DNA from: Rotaria sp. Silwood1
Lineage: Eukaryota > Rotifera > Eurotatoria > Philodinida > Philodinidae
Reading direction: 5' to 3'
Assembly (NCBI GenBank): GCA_905250075.1
Contig: CAJNOP010000046.1
Span: 498,112 to 562,111, forward strand
DNA: 64,000 bases
This document shows positions 46,966 to 59,500 of the stretch, in pieces. The first letter of the stretch is position 1. Each line of letters opens with the position of its first letter. Both the position numbers and the translations under genes were made by a program. Under the pieces are notes generated by a model. That model saw nothing but the letters and a program-made list of their open reading frames with translations, had not been told where the DNA came from and did no database searches.

Positions 46966-48864
46966 ATGGCTACCTTCTCCAGTACTTCTGCTGCTATTGC
47001 TGCTGCTTCTAATGTATTGTCAACACCGTCATCATTAGGCTATCATCATTTATTTTCAACATCAAATAGCAGCAATAATAATAATAATAATAATAGTAGT
47101 AACAGTACATCATCTGATGAAAATACAACACAAATAGCAACGATTAATAATGTTAATATTAATAATTCATTTGATACAAATACATCATATTTAAATAATA
47201 CTGATTTTCCATTATGTTTATCATCAAATCAACAAACAAATCCTTTTGATGCTGTTGTATCAACATCAACATCACCTTCTTCACATTTTAATCATGATCC
47301 ACTTGTACGACATTTTTTAAATTATAGACAAAATGATTCAAATCTTACAAGTAATTATTATACTAATATGTCAACAGGATCATTTGTTAATGCGTTTGAT
47401 TATCCATATACAAATATAACACCAACAACAGGTCTTACTTCGGATACAAGTGGATCAAATCATGGTTTTACATCAACATTAACATCAAATAATTTACAAC
47501 AACATCATCCTCATTCTCATTCATTTATGAATTCCTATATATCATATACACATCCTCAACAACAAATATTAAAACCAACGGATACATTTTCAATGTCAAT
47601 CGAACAACAACAACAACAACAACAACAGCAACAGCAACAACATCATCATCATCATCCAGGAAATCAACAACAAAATATTTATCCATGGATGAGACGTATT
47701 CATAATAGTTGTGGTAAGTTTTATGTCTTATTTAAGTTTCAAACTGAAAGGAAGAAAGATAGAAAGAGAGATATGAAATTCTATTCGTTTCGTCGTTTTC
47801 TTTTTGTTTATATATTCTAACATCGACATTTTTACCATATACACACAATCTTTTTTATGGGCTATTTATGTCGTTCTCTTGCGCGTGAGAGGAGATTTAT
47901 GGGCTCGTTCTGGTCGGGACGAATGAATAAATGAGTTTGTATATACATAGATATGACGTTTGCCTTGCAATCTGATTGGGACAAAAGATACGAGAAAAGG
48001 AAACACACGCATACAAGATGATGCCGACTCATTGTCAAAGAATCAACAGATGGTTCTAATGGTCATGTAATCGATGAGACTATGTAGAACAATAGTAAAA
48101 AAAGAAGAAAAAAAAGGCATCAAACATGTCGGTGTATATATATTCAGGAAGTCCTATGTTAAGAGAAAACTATGCAATGTCAAGTGCGTGTGAGATTAAT
48201 GTCTTTTCTTTTTAGTCAAATTTCATTTTTGTGTTTTTTATCTGATGATATGCAAAGAAAAAGCAACCAAAAAAAAAATAATGATCTATGAATTTTTATC
48301 ACGCGATTTTAGATCCACATATTGGTGAAACGAAACGAACACGGACATCATATTCAAGATATCAAACACTTGAATTAGAAAAAGAATTTCATTTCAACCG
48401 GTTTGAATTAAATTTGATGACAAAAAAAAGGATTAATTACTAATATTTTTTTTGTAATATTTCAACGTAGATATTTATCACGAAGAAGACGAATTGAAAT
48501 TGCACATAGTCTTGCATTGACTGAACGACAAATTAAAGTAAAAAAAAATCAATATACTACATATTTTTCTTTTAAAAAGATACTTTTTTAGATTTGGTTT
48601 CAAAATCGGTATAAAAAAGAAATTCTTTTTTCTTTGTAGTAAATTTTATTTTCGTCTTTCTCTAGTCGAATGAAATGGAAAAAAGATAATAAATTACAAA
48701 GTTTAAATGACATAAGTAAAAATGAGGATAAAGCTATATCACTTAATATAAAACGAGACAAACAAGAAGCATCATCAACAACAACCACAACGACAAATCG
48801 TATGATTAATAATGAACATCGTCAATCATCATCATCATCATCAACTCCAAATAGTTTGAATTGA
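46966..48864 (+). CDS. Hox5: Hox gene of the Hox5/Scr class
   Basis: Predicted 372 aa from exons 46966-47713, 48313-48400, 48471-48537, 48592-48608 (17 nt) and 48666-48864, all in frame. The start is the first ATG in frame ([10 protein letters not shown]). The N-terminal region is N/S/T-rich with polyQ then polyH just before the hexapeptide YPWM (239-242), which binds Exd/Pbx. The homeodomain spans 256-315: [19 protein letters not shown], then [20 protein letters not shown], then TERQIKIWFQNRRMKWKK. Gln50 and Asn51 are the standard specificity residues. Flanks MRRIH and KDNKLQSL fit Hox5/Scr better than Antp or Dfd; neighbouring paralogues are not excluded. As a nuclear transcription factor it would set axial identity. 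Introns cut homeodomain codon 24, the 46/47 boundary and codon 52. Confidence 0.93.
48592..48608 (+). other. Hox5: 17-nt microexon encoding the core of the recognition helix
   Basis: ATTTGGTTTCAAAATCG lies between tttttttag and gtataaaa. It supplies I47, W48, F49, Q50, N51 and two bases of R52, the most conserved part of any homeodomain. The following intron is 57 bp (48609-48665) and the preceding one 54 bp (48538-48591). Skipping it would break frame and destroy the domain. Confidence 0.88.
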
Positions 48865-50562
48865 AACTTTATATTTTTCAATTTCTATAAGAAATTTCTT
48901 CCGAGTTTTTTTTTGTTTGTTTGTTTGTTTGTTTTTCTTTTCTTCTTTTTTGTTCCATTTACTAACATATATATAATTATTATCATTGACAAAATTTAAT
49001 GTACTCCGATATTTGTTTAATACAAATTCATGTTTTTTTTTATTCAAGAGACCGAGATGGATTACTTTGCATAGTTAGAAGATAACACATTCAAAATTTA
49101 ATATGAAAATTGATTGAATACTTTTAATAATAGAAAATTTGATCAATACTGGATTAATATAAAATAAGAATGTATGTTTTACTCTCACTTTACGTAAGAA
49201 ATCTGTATAGACAATTATATATTATCCTGTGCAGTAAGCGTGAACTCAATTTGCATAGAAAGATCATTTACTTTTCTTCGATATTACTGACAATTTCTAG
49301 TACGATCATGTACAGTTATGCATGTATTACTTCGTTTAGTAGATCAAAAGGAAATAACTGCTTGATATTCAATTGAATCGAATCTCTAAGCATTTAGTCC
49401 ATAAAAACGACTATTTATTATTTACATCTTCTATAATAAAGTTTATTATTAGTACGAAAGTTACTACTGAAGTTTAGATTATTCTTGATGAATAATAAAC
49501 TGGTACTATCTGTCTGCTGGGAATGTCTTTGGTCATTTATAGGATCTCACTGTTGCTTGGGATCATCATGACTAAATGGCTGTCTTGTTTGATAGGTAGT
49601 CACTAGATATTGTGTCAAAACCTCGATGTCACCAGCTATAAAATGATCTGAATTTGTCACTAACAACCGTTTGTCTCGAATTTCTCGTCCGATGCAGGCT
49701 GACTACAAAAAGTAGAGGATATTCTTCGTTCCACTGCTGGTTTGCAATGATGAGAGGGATGTGAGATAGTGTTTTCATTAATGGTAGAAGCAAAATAGCA
49801 TTCGAACATAAAACATAGACTTATTGGAAGAGCTCAGTCGCAATAGTCTTGCACTTAATGACGAATACAATCGAAACTAAGCCGGCAATCCTAGAAAATT
49901 CTATATCGGACAAATTGCTGTAGCGCTGGAAATCTATGGTAACCAAATAAGAAGTTCCCCGAGAGAACATTTTTTTCATGGAGCTTTTGTGTTTTTTTAT
50001 ACTTTATTCTTTCATCCAATACCGCAAGGTAGACGCTTATTTAATAACAACAATATACAATCAATCAGTGATTTAGACCATTCATAGCTTTGAAAGAAAC
50101 CTTCATTTGTTAATCGAATGGATATAAAGAGACAGGATTATATTCTTCGAACTGATCAATACAAAAATCTGATACTCAACATAAACACTAGCATTCTAAT
50201 ACCTTTAAAATATGCCCAAGAAGAAAACTCAAAACTTGCGCAACACAAAACAGTGTGGAAGCCTTTTAGACAGTCTCTATCAAATAATTTATATTATTGT
50301 GTTATTTCTATATGCAATTGCAATACTTTATGCACATAAATATACATAAAAATAATTTTATAGAAAGAATGTCTATCATCATAAACAAAAAAAAAAGTAA
50401 AAATAATAACTTTGAAAATTCAAATACAATGGTGCAAGAAAAAAAACTGAAGATTAAATATTGCCGTTTTTTTTTGACAAAAGAGATTCACTATTGATAT
50501 ACTTGAGAAATAAACATAAAAATTCCAATATCATAATATTAATTCATATTATCTTGATGAAT
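48865..50562. other. Intergenic region between Hox5 and golgin 3' ends
   Basis: The two genes converge here. A GTTT tetranucleotide run (48912-48935) lies in the Hox 3' UTR. A dispersed repeat (49500-49770) is described separately. Nothing else is recognised. Confidence 0.5.
49500..49770 (+). repeat. Dispersed repeat, second family, copy 1
   Basis: Text such as GTCACTAACAACCGTTTGTC followed by TCGTCCGATGCAGGCTGACTA recurs with changes at about 55350-55400 in a golgin intron (GTCAACAACGGCTATTTGTC, then CACCCGATAGCATGCTGACTA), in the same orientation. No ends or coding region were identified. Confidence 0.5.
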
Positions 50563-53500
50563 TTAACCAACGCTAAATAACCAAAAAATCAAATTCTAAA
50601 AAAAAAATATTCGACTTTTATTTTTATTTTACTTACATTCTGACTTTTTTTTTCATGATCAATGATTAATGATTTTTCATCATCAGTATAACGAAGAAGT
50701 GCACAAATGACTTTCACCATAGTCTTAAAAAAAGGATTATTAGTCTATTGATCTATTGATTATGTATAACATACCATTCGATCAGTTCCTGTCATATAAG
50801 CAAAAACAATCTGTTTTAAATAATCAATTTCAGTTGGTTCGACTATACATGAATGCAAAGTATTATTTGCATTCGTTTGAGAAGCATTTGATTTTGAATC
50901 TAAATATCAAATAATAAGTATTAATAAACATCTATTTTCTCTTTACCTTCGATATTGGTTTGAGCAGCATGATCACTTGTTCTATAAAAAAAAAATAATG
51001 TTTTTGATTCTATAGTAGAACAGTGCATTGCAGCCACGCTTCTGCGAGGTTATTGTTATAATAATATCTATAACGTCGCCATGAGCATATCTAGAGATGT
51101 GTGCGACTAAAACTTATAGGTTTTAGTCCTGATCTTAGCAAATCTTCAAATCTTGGTTTCACACATCTTTATAAATGTCTGTTTTATTTTGTTAACTTAC
51201 TGAATGGGAATGTTTTCTCTATTGTTTAAACTTTCTAGCATTGTTTGAAGATCATGTATTTGATTTTCAAGTTCATGAATACGATAAGTTTCTGTTTGTT
51301 TTTCCTAGAAGATTTTATTTTGTTATTTATTTAAATAAAAATCCAAACTGACGAACTTTTAATTGTTCTTCAGTGATTGATGCTCGTTGTTCAGCTTCGA
51401 TAATTTTTTGTTTTATATTATTTTCATTTTGATAACTTTTATCTAATTAAAAAATACGAATTAATTTTAAAAAAATTGAAAAAGTTTTGTGAAACTTTAC
51501 CAATTAATTCTTGAAGTTGTAGATTGAATTGTTTTTCTTTTTCTTCCATTTGTGAGTTTATTTCTTTAGTAATAGATTTTAATTTTGCACTATATTCTGC
51601 TTCTTGTTCTTTTAATTTCTGTTCATATTCTTCAGTAAGTATACGTAAACGAATTTCTAACAAAAAGAATTATTTTTTTTTGTTTTTTGAAAAATAACTA
51701 TTAATGTTTAGAAATATACCTAATTCTTGATTATGTGTTTGTTCATTATTAGTTATAGTTTCTTTCATTTTATGTAATGCTTTACGTAATTTTGTTCCAC
51801 TTTCTTGAGTTTGTTTAAGAGTTAGTTGAAGTTCTTGAATTTTTTCCTCACGTTCTGTTAATTGTTGATCTTTTTCAATATATTCTTGTTCCAAAACTAA
51901 TTTTTGAGAATCGAATTCAGTTATACGACGAATATTTTCTTCATTAGTATTTCTTAATGAATCAATTTGATTACGTAATGTTTCGATTTCTGATCGAACA
52001 GAATCCCCTTCAGTCTAAATCAAATAATCGATTTCAATTATATTAGTCAGAATTAGTCACAATTACATTTTTTCAATTCAAAAGGTATTCAATTTATAAT
52101 ATGTATGCATATCATATACCAGCTCGTCTTGTTTTTGACTCGAATCAAGTAGACTAAACTTTTTAGGGTAAATGGTATTTTTCAATTTATTTGACTGTTT
52201 ATATAATGGTGAATAAATTATTTGCTGTGACAAATACATTGAACAATTAATTACAGTCTTCACGAAGGAGATAAATGCAGCATCTGTGCATCATATTTTA
52301 TCATAAAGTGCCGAAAAGGTGCTGAAATGCTCATATAGTTGTGGAAAATAAAATAGAAATTCAAATGATAGGTAAGATCAGACTAATAATTCCAATTCGT
52401 GTATTTTTTTCCAATCAAATTAAGACTATTTTTCGAAAATAGTGAATTCGTATCAAGTTTGATCGAAAGTCTTCGAAAATAACAGATAAACGTTAATGAA
52501 ATCTGGTTGAATCTCGAGAAATGGACTTCTCATAACAGAAAAACTGAACTCGAGAATATCGACCAATTATTTGTAGATTCGAATTCTTCGACCTTGAAAA
52601 TTATTGATCTAACTTCAAAATATTTTTTATATATTAAGAGAAAAAATTAATTTTGAATACCATAACCTCAATTTGTTTTTTATCTTATTTTCTAAAACTA
52701 TATGAACACCATTAATAAGATTCAATAATAAAAGGTGCTACAGTGCTGAAGGTTTCAAGCTTGAATTTTTCCTGTTGATTTCAATTGTTTGCAAACGTTT
52801 TAAAAAACGTTTTGTTGTTGTTTTAATTTTTGTTTGAGTAAAAGCTAAATATTAGTTATTATTTAATCGAAATAGGCATATCTTATAAGTTTGTTCTGGA
52901 AGTAAACCATTGATAAAAACATTGTACTGTGGATATTTTGGTTGAAAAAATGCTATGATTGGAGAATTACATTTTAATGGAAAATTTTTTTTTTTTCTAT
53001 CGTAGCAATGACGGATCCAGAGAATTGCGGAAAGGGAGCCAATCATCGTCACAAAACGTCTTTTGAAAGTGGTATGGGTTCACTTTCAGGCATTTTCTGC
53101 TGAGAAAAATTTAAAAAATCTTTTAGGAGGGAGGCAATTGTCCTGAATGCTTCCCGTTTGCAAACAAGGTGGCGGTTAAAGAGCATATAGTAATCATAAT
53201 TTCACGAGGGAACTGTCTCCGGTACAATCCACCGTTTGAACTCATATTGGAACCACTGGTAGATATCAATGAGACTAGCAAAAACCTAAATGAGTTCGTC
53301 TCTATGAGTCTTTATCACAAAGTGATGACCAGTTTAGTGATTAGTTCCTAGAAAATCAAATAGCAAAATTTCGACCTAACACTTGGTCTACATATAGGTC
53401 TAAAGACTCGTAGAATCTTCTGAAAGTTTTAGCCGAAAAGAATGTTTTGTCGTCAAGATATTGAATTCCAAAAAAAAAAGTCTTTTGTCACAAAAATCGA

Positions 53501-56500
53501 GTTCATGTATAAATTTAATGACTTGACGAAGAAACATACTTTTCGACTGGATCTGTCCGGAGATTCTAATAGTCATTAGACCTAACTATACTCAAAATTT
53601 TGCACAAAACTCTGTTATGTGTTCGATGCCAGGTGCTTACGAGAACGAATCCTTTTAGGTTTTAGCTAGTCTGACGAGACCTGTCTATGGATCCAGTATG
53701 AACTTGAATGGCAAGTATTACTTAATACCTGAAGTTCTTTAATTTTCTTTTCAGCTTGTTCAAGTTTATTCAAATTTTCTTGTTTTCTTTTATTCATAGT
53801 TGTTTCTGTTGTTTGCATTTGTACTCTAATTGTATCTAATTGATTTTCTAATCCAGCTTTTTCTGATAAAAGGTTATTAAATTTTTCTTCTAATGCTGTA
53901 TGTACTTCAGTTAATTGTTTTTGTTCGAATAAAAGTTGTTCTTTTTGATTATTATTTTCTGTTAAAGAAATTCTTTCTTGGGAAAGTTGTTCAATATCAT
54001 TAATTTTTGTTTGTAATGTTTGTTGAATTTTATTAAGATTTGTTTGTAATGAAGAAATTTCATTTGTTTTAGATTTTAATTCATCATTTAAGTCATTTAA
54101 TTCACGACGAAGTTCATTATTAAGAATTTCTTGTTGATTAAAATTTTCTTGACACTGAGATATTTGTTCATCTTTTTCAATTAATGACTTATTTAATTTT
54201 ATTTCAAGTTGTTCATATTGTTTAGTTTTATCAATAAATTGACGTTGAATATTTTCAAGTTGAATATCAACTGAATGTTTATTTTTTTGTAATTGTTCAT
54301 AGGATTCATTTACTTGATTTAGTTGATTTTCATATTTATTTTTATTGGTTATTAATTCTTGTTTTGTTTTATTTAATTCATCTTTAATATCATCATATTG
54401 TTGTTCTAATTGTTGTAATTCATTATGAATATTTATTTGTTCAGATTTTTGTTTAATTAAATCATTATTTAAACGTTCAGATTCAGTTATTAATAATTGA
54501 TATTGTTCCATTTTATGTACAAAATGTTCAAGAAGTTCATCATGATTAGTTGTATTAACACCGAGTATATTTTTCAAACGTATTATTATTTGTGATTGAT
54601 GATTTTGTTCATCAAGTAAATGATCAAGTTCAGAATTTTGTTGTAAAAATTTTTTTTCATATTCATGAAGTTCTTTTCGTAAATTTTCAATCGTATCTTG
54701 ATGAGAATCAATTTCTTCACTTTTTTCATGAATCCTTGAAAGATATTCAGATTTTAAATTTTCAAGTATTTGTTGATGCTCTATCGTTAATCGTTCGATA
54801 CATGATTGTTGTGCCTGTTTTAAAGAATTGCAATTGGATTGTTCATCGACAAGATTTTGTTTGAGCGTTTCGATCTGTACAAGAGAACAAGAAAGAAATT
54901 TGATTAATTAATAATATCATTATGTAAGGAGTGAGTACCATGATGATGAACTCTTCAGAAAAAAAAAGAGCAGATAGTTCGATAAATCGAGATGAATTTT
55001 TATAGAACAATATAGGTAATGGGCTCCTTAACATATTTTCTAACTTATAGGGACTTTGGAGAGCAGTGTCTCGACTAGAACTCTATATGCCTCAAATAAA
55101 GTCTTCCCATTGAAATCTTCAGAAAAAAAATGTCATTTCCGAAATCGTCGCTTCACACTTGTCTTTAACTAGTTGCAATTAATATTCAGTTATCGACTTG
55201 ATTATTCTATTAATATATACTAGATATGAGTGTATAGGAAACCTATCAGACCACGTAAGCAGTCACGATCAAGTGATTACATTGTTCGACATGTATTCAC
55301 AAAATACTGTGTGCAAATCTCAGTACTACCAGCCATGGAATGAATCTGGACATGTCAACAACGGCTATTTGTCTCGGATTTTCCACCCGATAGCATGCTG
55401 ACTACGTTTTGTGAAGAGCTACAGTTAGTCATAGCTGTTGAGACGATTCTGGGCTATTGAAATATGTTATGAGGCAGCACCCAGTACCATAAGATAGTTG
55501 AAAGGCAGACGTATTCTTCCTATCAATCCACACCTTTTAATGCTTCAATTTCATCTTAAACAATATACGGATGGTATTCAAACTAGTATGAAACTTACTA
55601 CCAAGTGTTCAGAGTGTACAAAACATACTATTTAGTAATCATTTCTTTTCATGTTAGATTTTTGACTGTTATTGCTCATATTTCCATCAATAAAGTAAAT
55701 ATCAGATGTATATTCAGTTAACAAAATATCTTATTAAAATCTCTTCAGAAATCAATTAGACACATAAGTGAGGAACTGAATTCACAAATTTCCTCGTGAG
55801 ATGAATTTTTATGAACTAACTAAGGGACAAAGTGCTTTCTGATTTCGAATCCTGAATGTGCCGTGGGACGAAACAAATGGGATCTTTTAGAATTCAAGAC
55901 TGTTTCGCACAGCTCTGAGAGTAACCTCATTGGAGAACTTTGATCTGTACCAGAAAGGAGACAGTCGTATTTTTATCTAAGTCTTTTTTGTCTTGAAAAA
56001 AGAAGGAGTTTTTTAGAAAACATTTATACCTCTATTTTTGTCTGTTCTAGTAATTGTCGATCAGTAATTTGTGATTCTTCGAATGCTTCAATAGTTTGTT
56101 TTAATTCTTCACATTGATCCGACATTGTTACATTTGTTCTTTTAATTTCATCAAGATTATTTTTTAGTTGAATGATTTCATTTTGTTTTTCGTCAAGTTC
56201 TTTTTTTATATGTTCATATTTCTCATCAATTGTTAGATTAGTTTCTTTTAATTGGCTTATAATAGCAGTAAGTTGAACAATTTCTTTTTGCTTTTCTTCG
56301 AGTTGTTTGTTAACTTGTTCATGTTCGTTGATGATTTTTGAATAGTTTATATTCATATTATCTATTGTTTGTTTAAGTCCAATTATTTTGTTTTCACTTT
56401 CTTTAAGTTGCCCTTGAACTTGTTCATGTTCGTTAATAAGTGTTGAATTTTTAGTTTTTATTTCATCATTTAATATAGTTAACTGATTAAATTCATTTTG

Positions 56501-59500
56501 TTTATCTTCAAAGAGTTTTTCATATTGTTGACATTTATTATTTAATGTAAGATTAGTTTCTTGCAATTGATTAATAGTTGTTGTAAATTGATTAATTGTA
56601 TTTTCTTTATCTTTAAGGTCATTATCGAATTGTTTATTGAGTTCGACATTCGTTACTTTCATTTCATTGATAACAGTTGTAAGATGATTAATTTCATTTT
56701 GTTTATCTTCAAGCTGTTTTTTACTTTGTTCAAGATTTTCATTTATTTTTGAATTGTTTTCTTTTATTTCATTAGTAATGCTAGTGAAATGATCAATTTG
56801 ATTTTGTTTATCTTCAATTAGTTTTTCAAATTGTTCACATTTATTATTTGACATCAGATTAGATTCTTGTAGTTGATTTATAGTAGTATTTAGTTGATTA
56901 ATTTCATTTTGTTTATCATGAAGCAGATTTTTAATTAGCTGTTGTTCTTCATTGGTTTTTGTATTTGTTTCATTAATTGTCGCATTGAGTTTAACAATTT
57001 CATGATGTTTATTCTCGAGCTCATTTTCAATCTGTTTTTTGAGTTCGACATTTGCTGCTTTTATTTCATCGACCACAGTCGTAAGACGAATAACTTCATT
57101 TTGTTTATCTTCAAGCTGTTTTTTAACTTGTTCAAAGTCTTCAGTTACTTTTGAATTTTTCTCTTTCATTTCATCAGTAATTCTAGTGAAATGATTAATT
57201 TGATTTTGTTTATCTTCAAGGAGTTTTTCATATTGTTGACATTTATTATTTAGCGTTAAATTAGCTTCTTGTAATTCATTAATAGTTGTTGTAAGTTGAG
57301 TAATAGTAATCTGTTTGTCGTCAAGTTGCTTGTTAATTTCTTTATATTCGTCCATAATTATTGAATTTTTAGTTTTTATTTCATCATTTAATATAGTTAA
57401 CTGATTAAATTCATTTTGTTTATCTTCAAGAAGTTTTGCATATTGTTGACATTTATTATTTAATGTAAGATTAGTTTCTTGTAATTGATTAATAGTTGTT
57501 CTAAATTGATTAATTGTATTTTCTTTATCTTTAAGATCATTATCAAATTGGTTATTGAGTTCGACACTCGTTACTTTCATTTCATTGATAACAGTTGTAA
57601 GATGATTAATTTCATTTTGTTTATCTTCAAACTCTTTTTTAACTTGCTCAAAGTCTTCGGTTATTGTTGAATTTTTCTCTTTCATTTCATCAGTAATTCT
57701 AGTGGAATGATCAATTTGATTTTGTTTATCTTCAAGGAGTTTTTCATATTGTTGACATTTATTATTTAGCGTTAAATTAGCTTCTTGTAATTGATTAATA
57801 GTTGTTGTAAGTTGAGTAATTGTAATCTGTTTGTCGTCAAGTTGCTTGTTAACTTCTTTATATTCGTCCATAATTATTGAATGTTTAGTTTTTATTTCAT
57901 CATTTAATATAGTTAACTGATTAAATTCATTTTGTTTATCTTCAAAGAGTTTTTCATATTGTTGACATTTATTATTTAATGTAAGATTAGTTTCTTCCAA
58001 TTGATTAATAGTTGTTGTAAATTGATTAATTATATTTTCTTTATCTTTAAGATCATTATCAAATTGTTTATTGAGTTCGACACTCGTTACTTTCATTTCA
58101 CTGATAACAGTTGTAAGATGATTAATTTCATTTTGTTTATCTTCAAACTCTTTTTTAACTTGTTCAAAGTCTTCGGTTATTGTTGAATTTTTCTCTTTCA
58201 TTTCATCAGTAATGCTAGTGAAATGATCAATTTGATTTTGTTTATCTTCAAGAAGTTTTTCATATTGTTGACATTTATCATTTAATGTAAGATTAGTTTC
58301 TTGTAATTGATTAATAGTTGTTGTAAGTTGAGTAATTGTATTTTCTTTATCTTTAAGTTCATTGTCGAATTGTGCATTAGTTTTGACATTCGTTGCTTTC
58401 ATTTCATCAATAAGATTCGTTAAATGAAGAACTTCATTTTGTTTATCTTCAAATTCTTTTTTAATTTGTGTATGTTGTTCTATGTTTAATTTATATCTAG
58501 CCTTGAATTCATCAATGATTGTACTAAGACGAGTAATTTTATTTTCTTTTTCATTAAGTTGACTTTGAATTTGTTCATAGTCTTTATTAGTTGTTGTATT
58601 AGTTTGTTTTAATTCATTAGTTGTAGATTGAAGATTATTAATTTCATTTTGTTTTTCATGAAGTTCGTTTTCAATATGTTTATATTTATTATTCAGTTCG
58701 ATATTGATTGCTTTTATTTCATTGATAACAGTCATAAGACGATTGACTTCATTTTGTTTATCGTCGAATTGTTTTCTGATTTGTTCAAAGTCTTCAGTTG
58801 TTTTAGAATTTTTTTCTTTCATTTGATCTGTAATCAGAGTAAGACGATCAATTTCATTTTGTTTATCTTCAATTAATTTCTCATATTGTTCACATTTACT
58901 ATTTAATGTTAGATTAGTTTCTTGTCGTTGGTTTATAGTAGTAGTCAGTTGATTAACTTCATTTTGTGTATCTTCAAATTGTTTTTTAATCTGTTCACTT
59001 TCTTGGATGATGGTTGCGTTTATTGCTTTGATATCATTCATAGTAGAATTAAGTTGTATGATTTCATTTTGTTTTTCTTCAAGTTGTTGTATATTATCTT
59101 GTAATTGTTTGGTTATAAGATTAAATTCTTCTTGTAATTTAGTTAATTCATTTTGTGTTGATTTGAGATTTTCGAAATCATTTTCTAGTTGTTCAATATG
59201 AATAGTTTTTTGTTTAGATTCATTTTCGTATTGATTTAATTGTAGTTTTAGTTGATTGATTTCTATTTGTTGTTGATCAATTTGTGCGTTTAGATTTTCA
59301 ATAGATTTTCGATGTTCATCTTGTATAGTTTGAAATGATGAATTTTTTAATGTTTCAATTTCGTGAATTTGAGATTTAAGATGATTATTTTCTTCTCGTA
59401 ATTGTTGGATATTGATATCAAATTCATTTTGTTTTTCATTGATAAGTGTTGCAGTTTGCTCTAAATGTTCTTGCCGTTGATTTTCAAGTGTTTGTTTTAA

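Noticed and set aside
56561..59201. Series of + strand open frames opposite the golgin exon
   Set aside because: They are antisense shadows of the repeated coiled-coil codons, recur with the 516-bp repeat and have no splice or start support.
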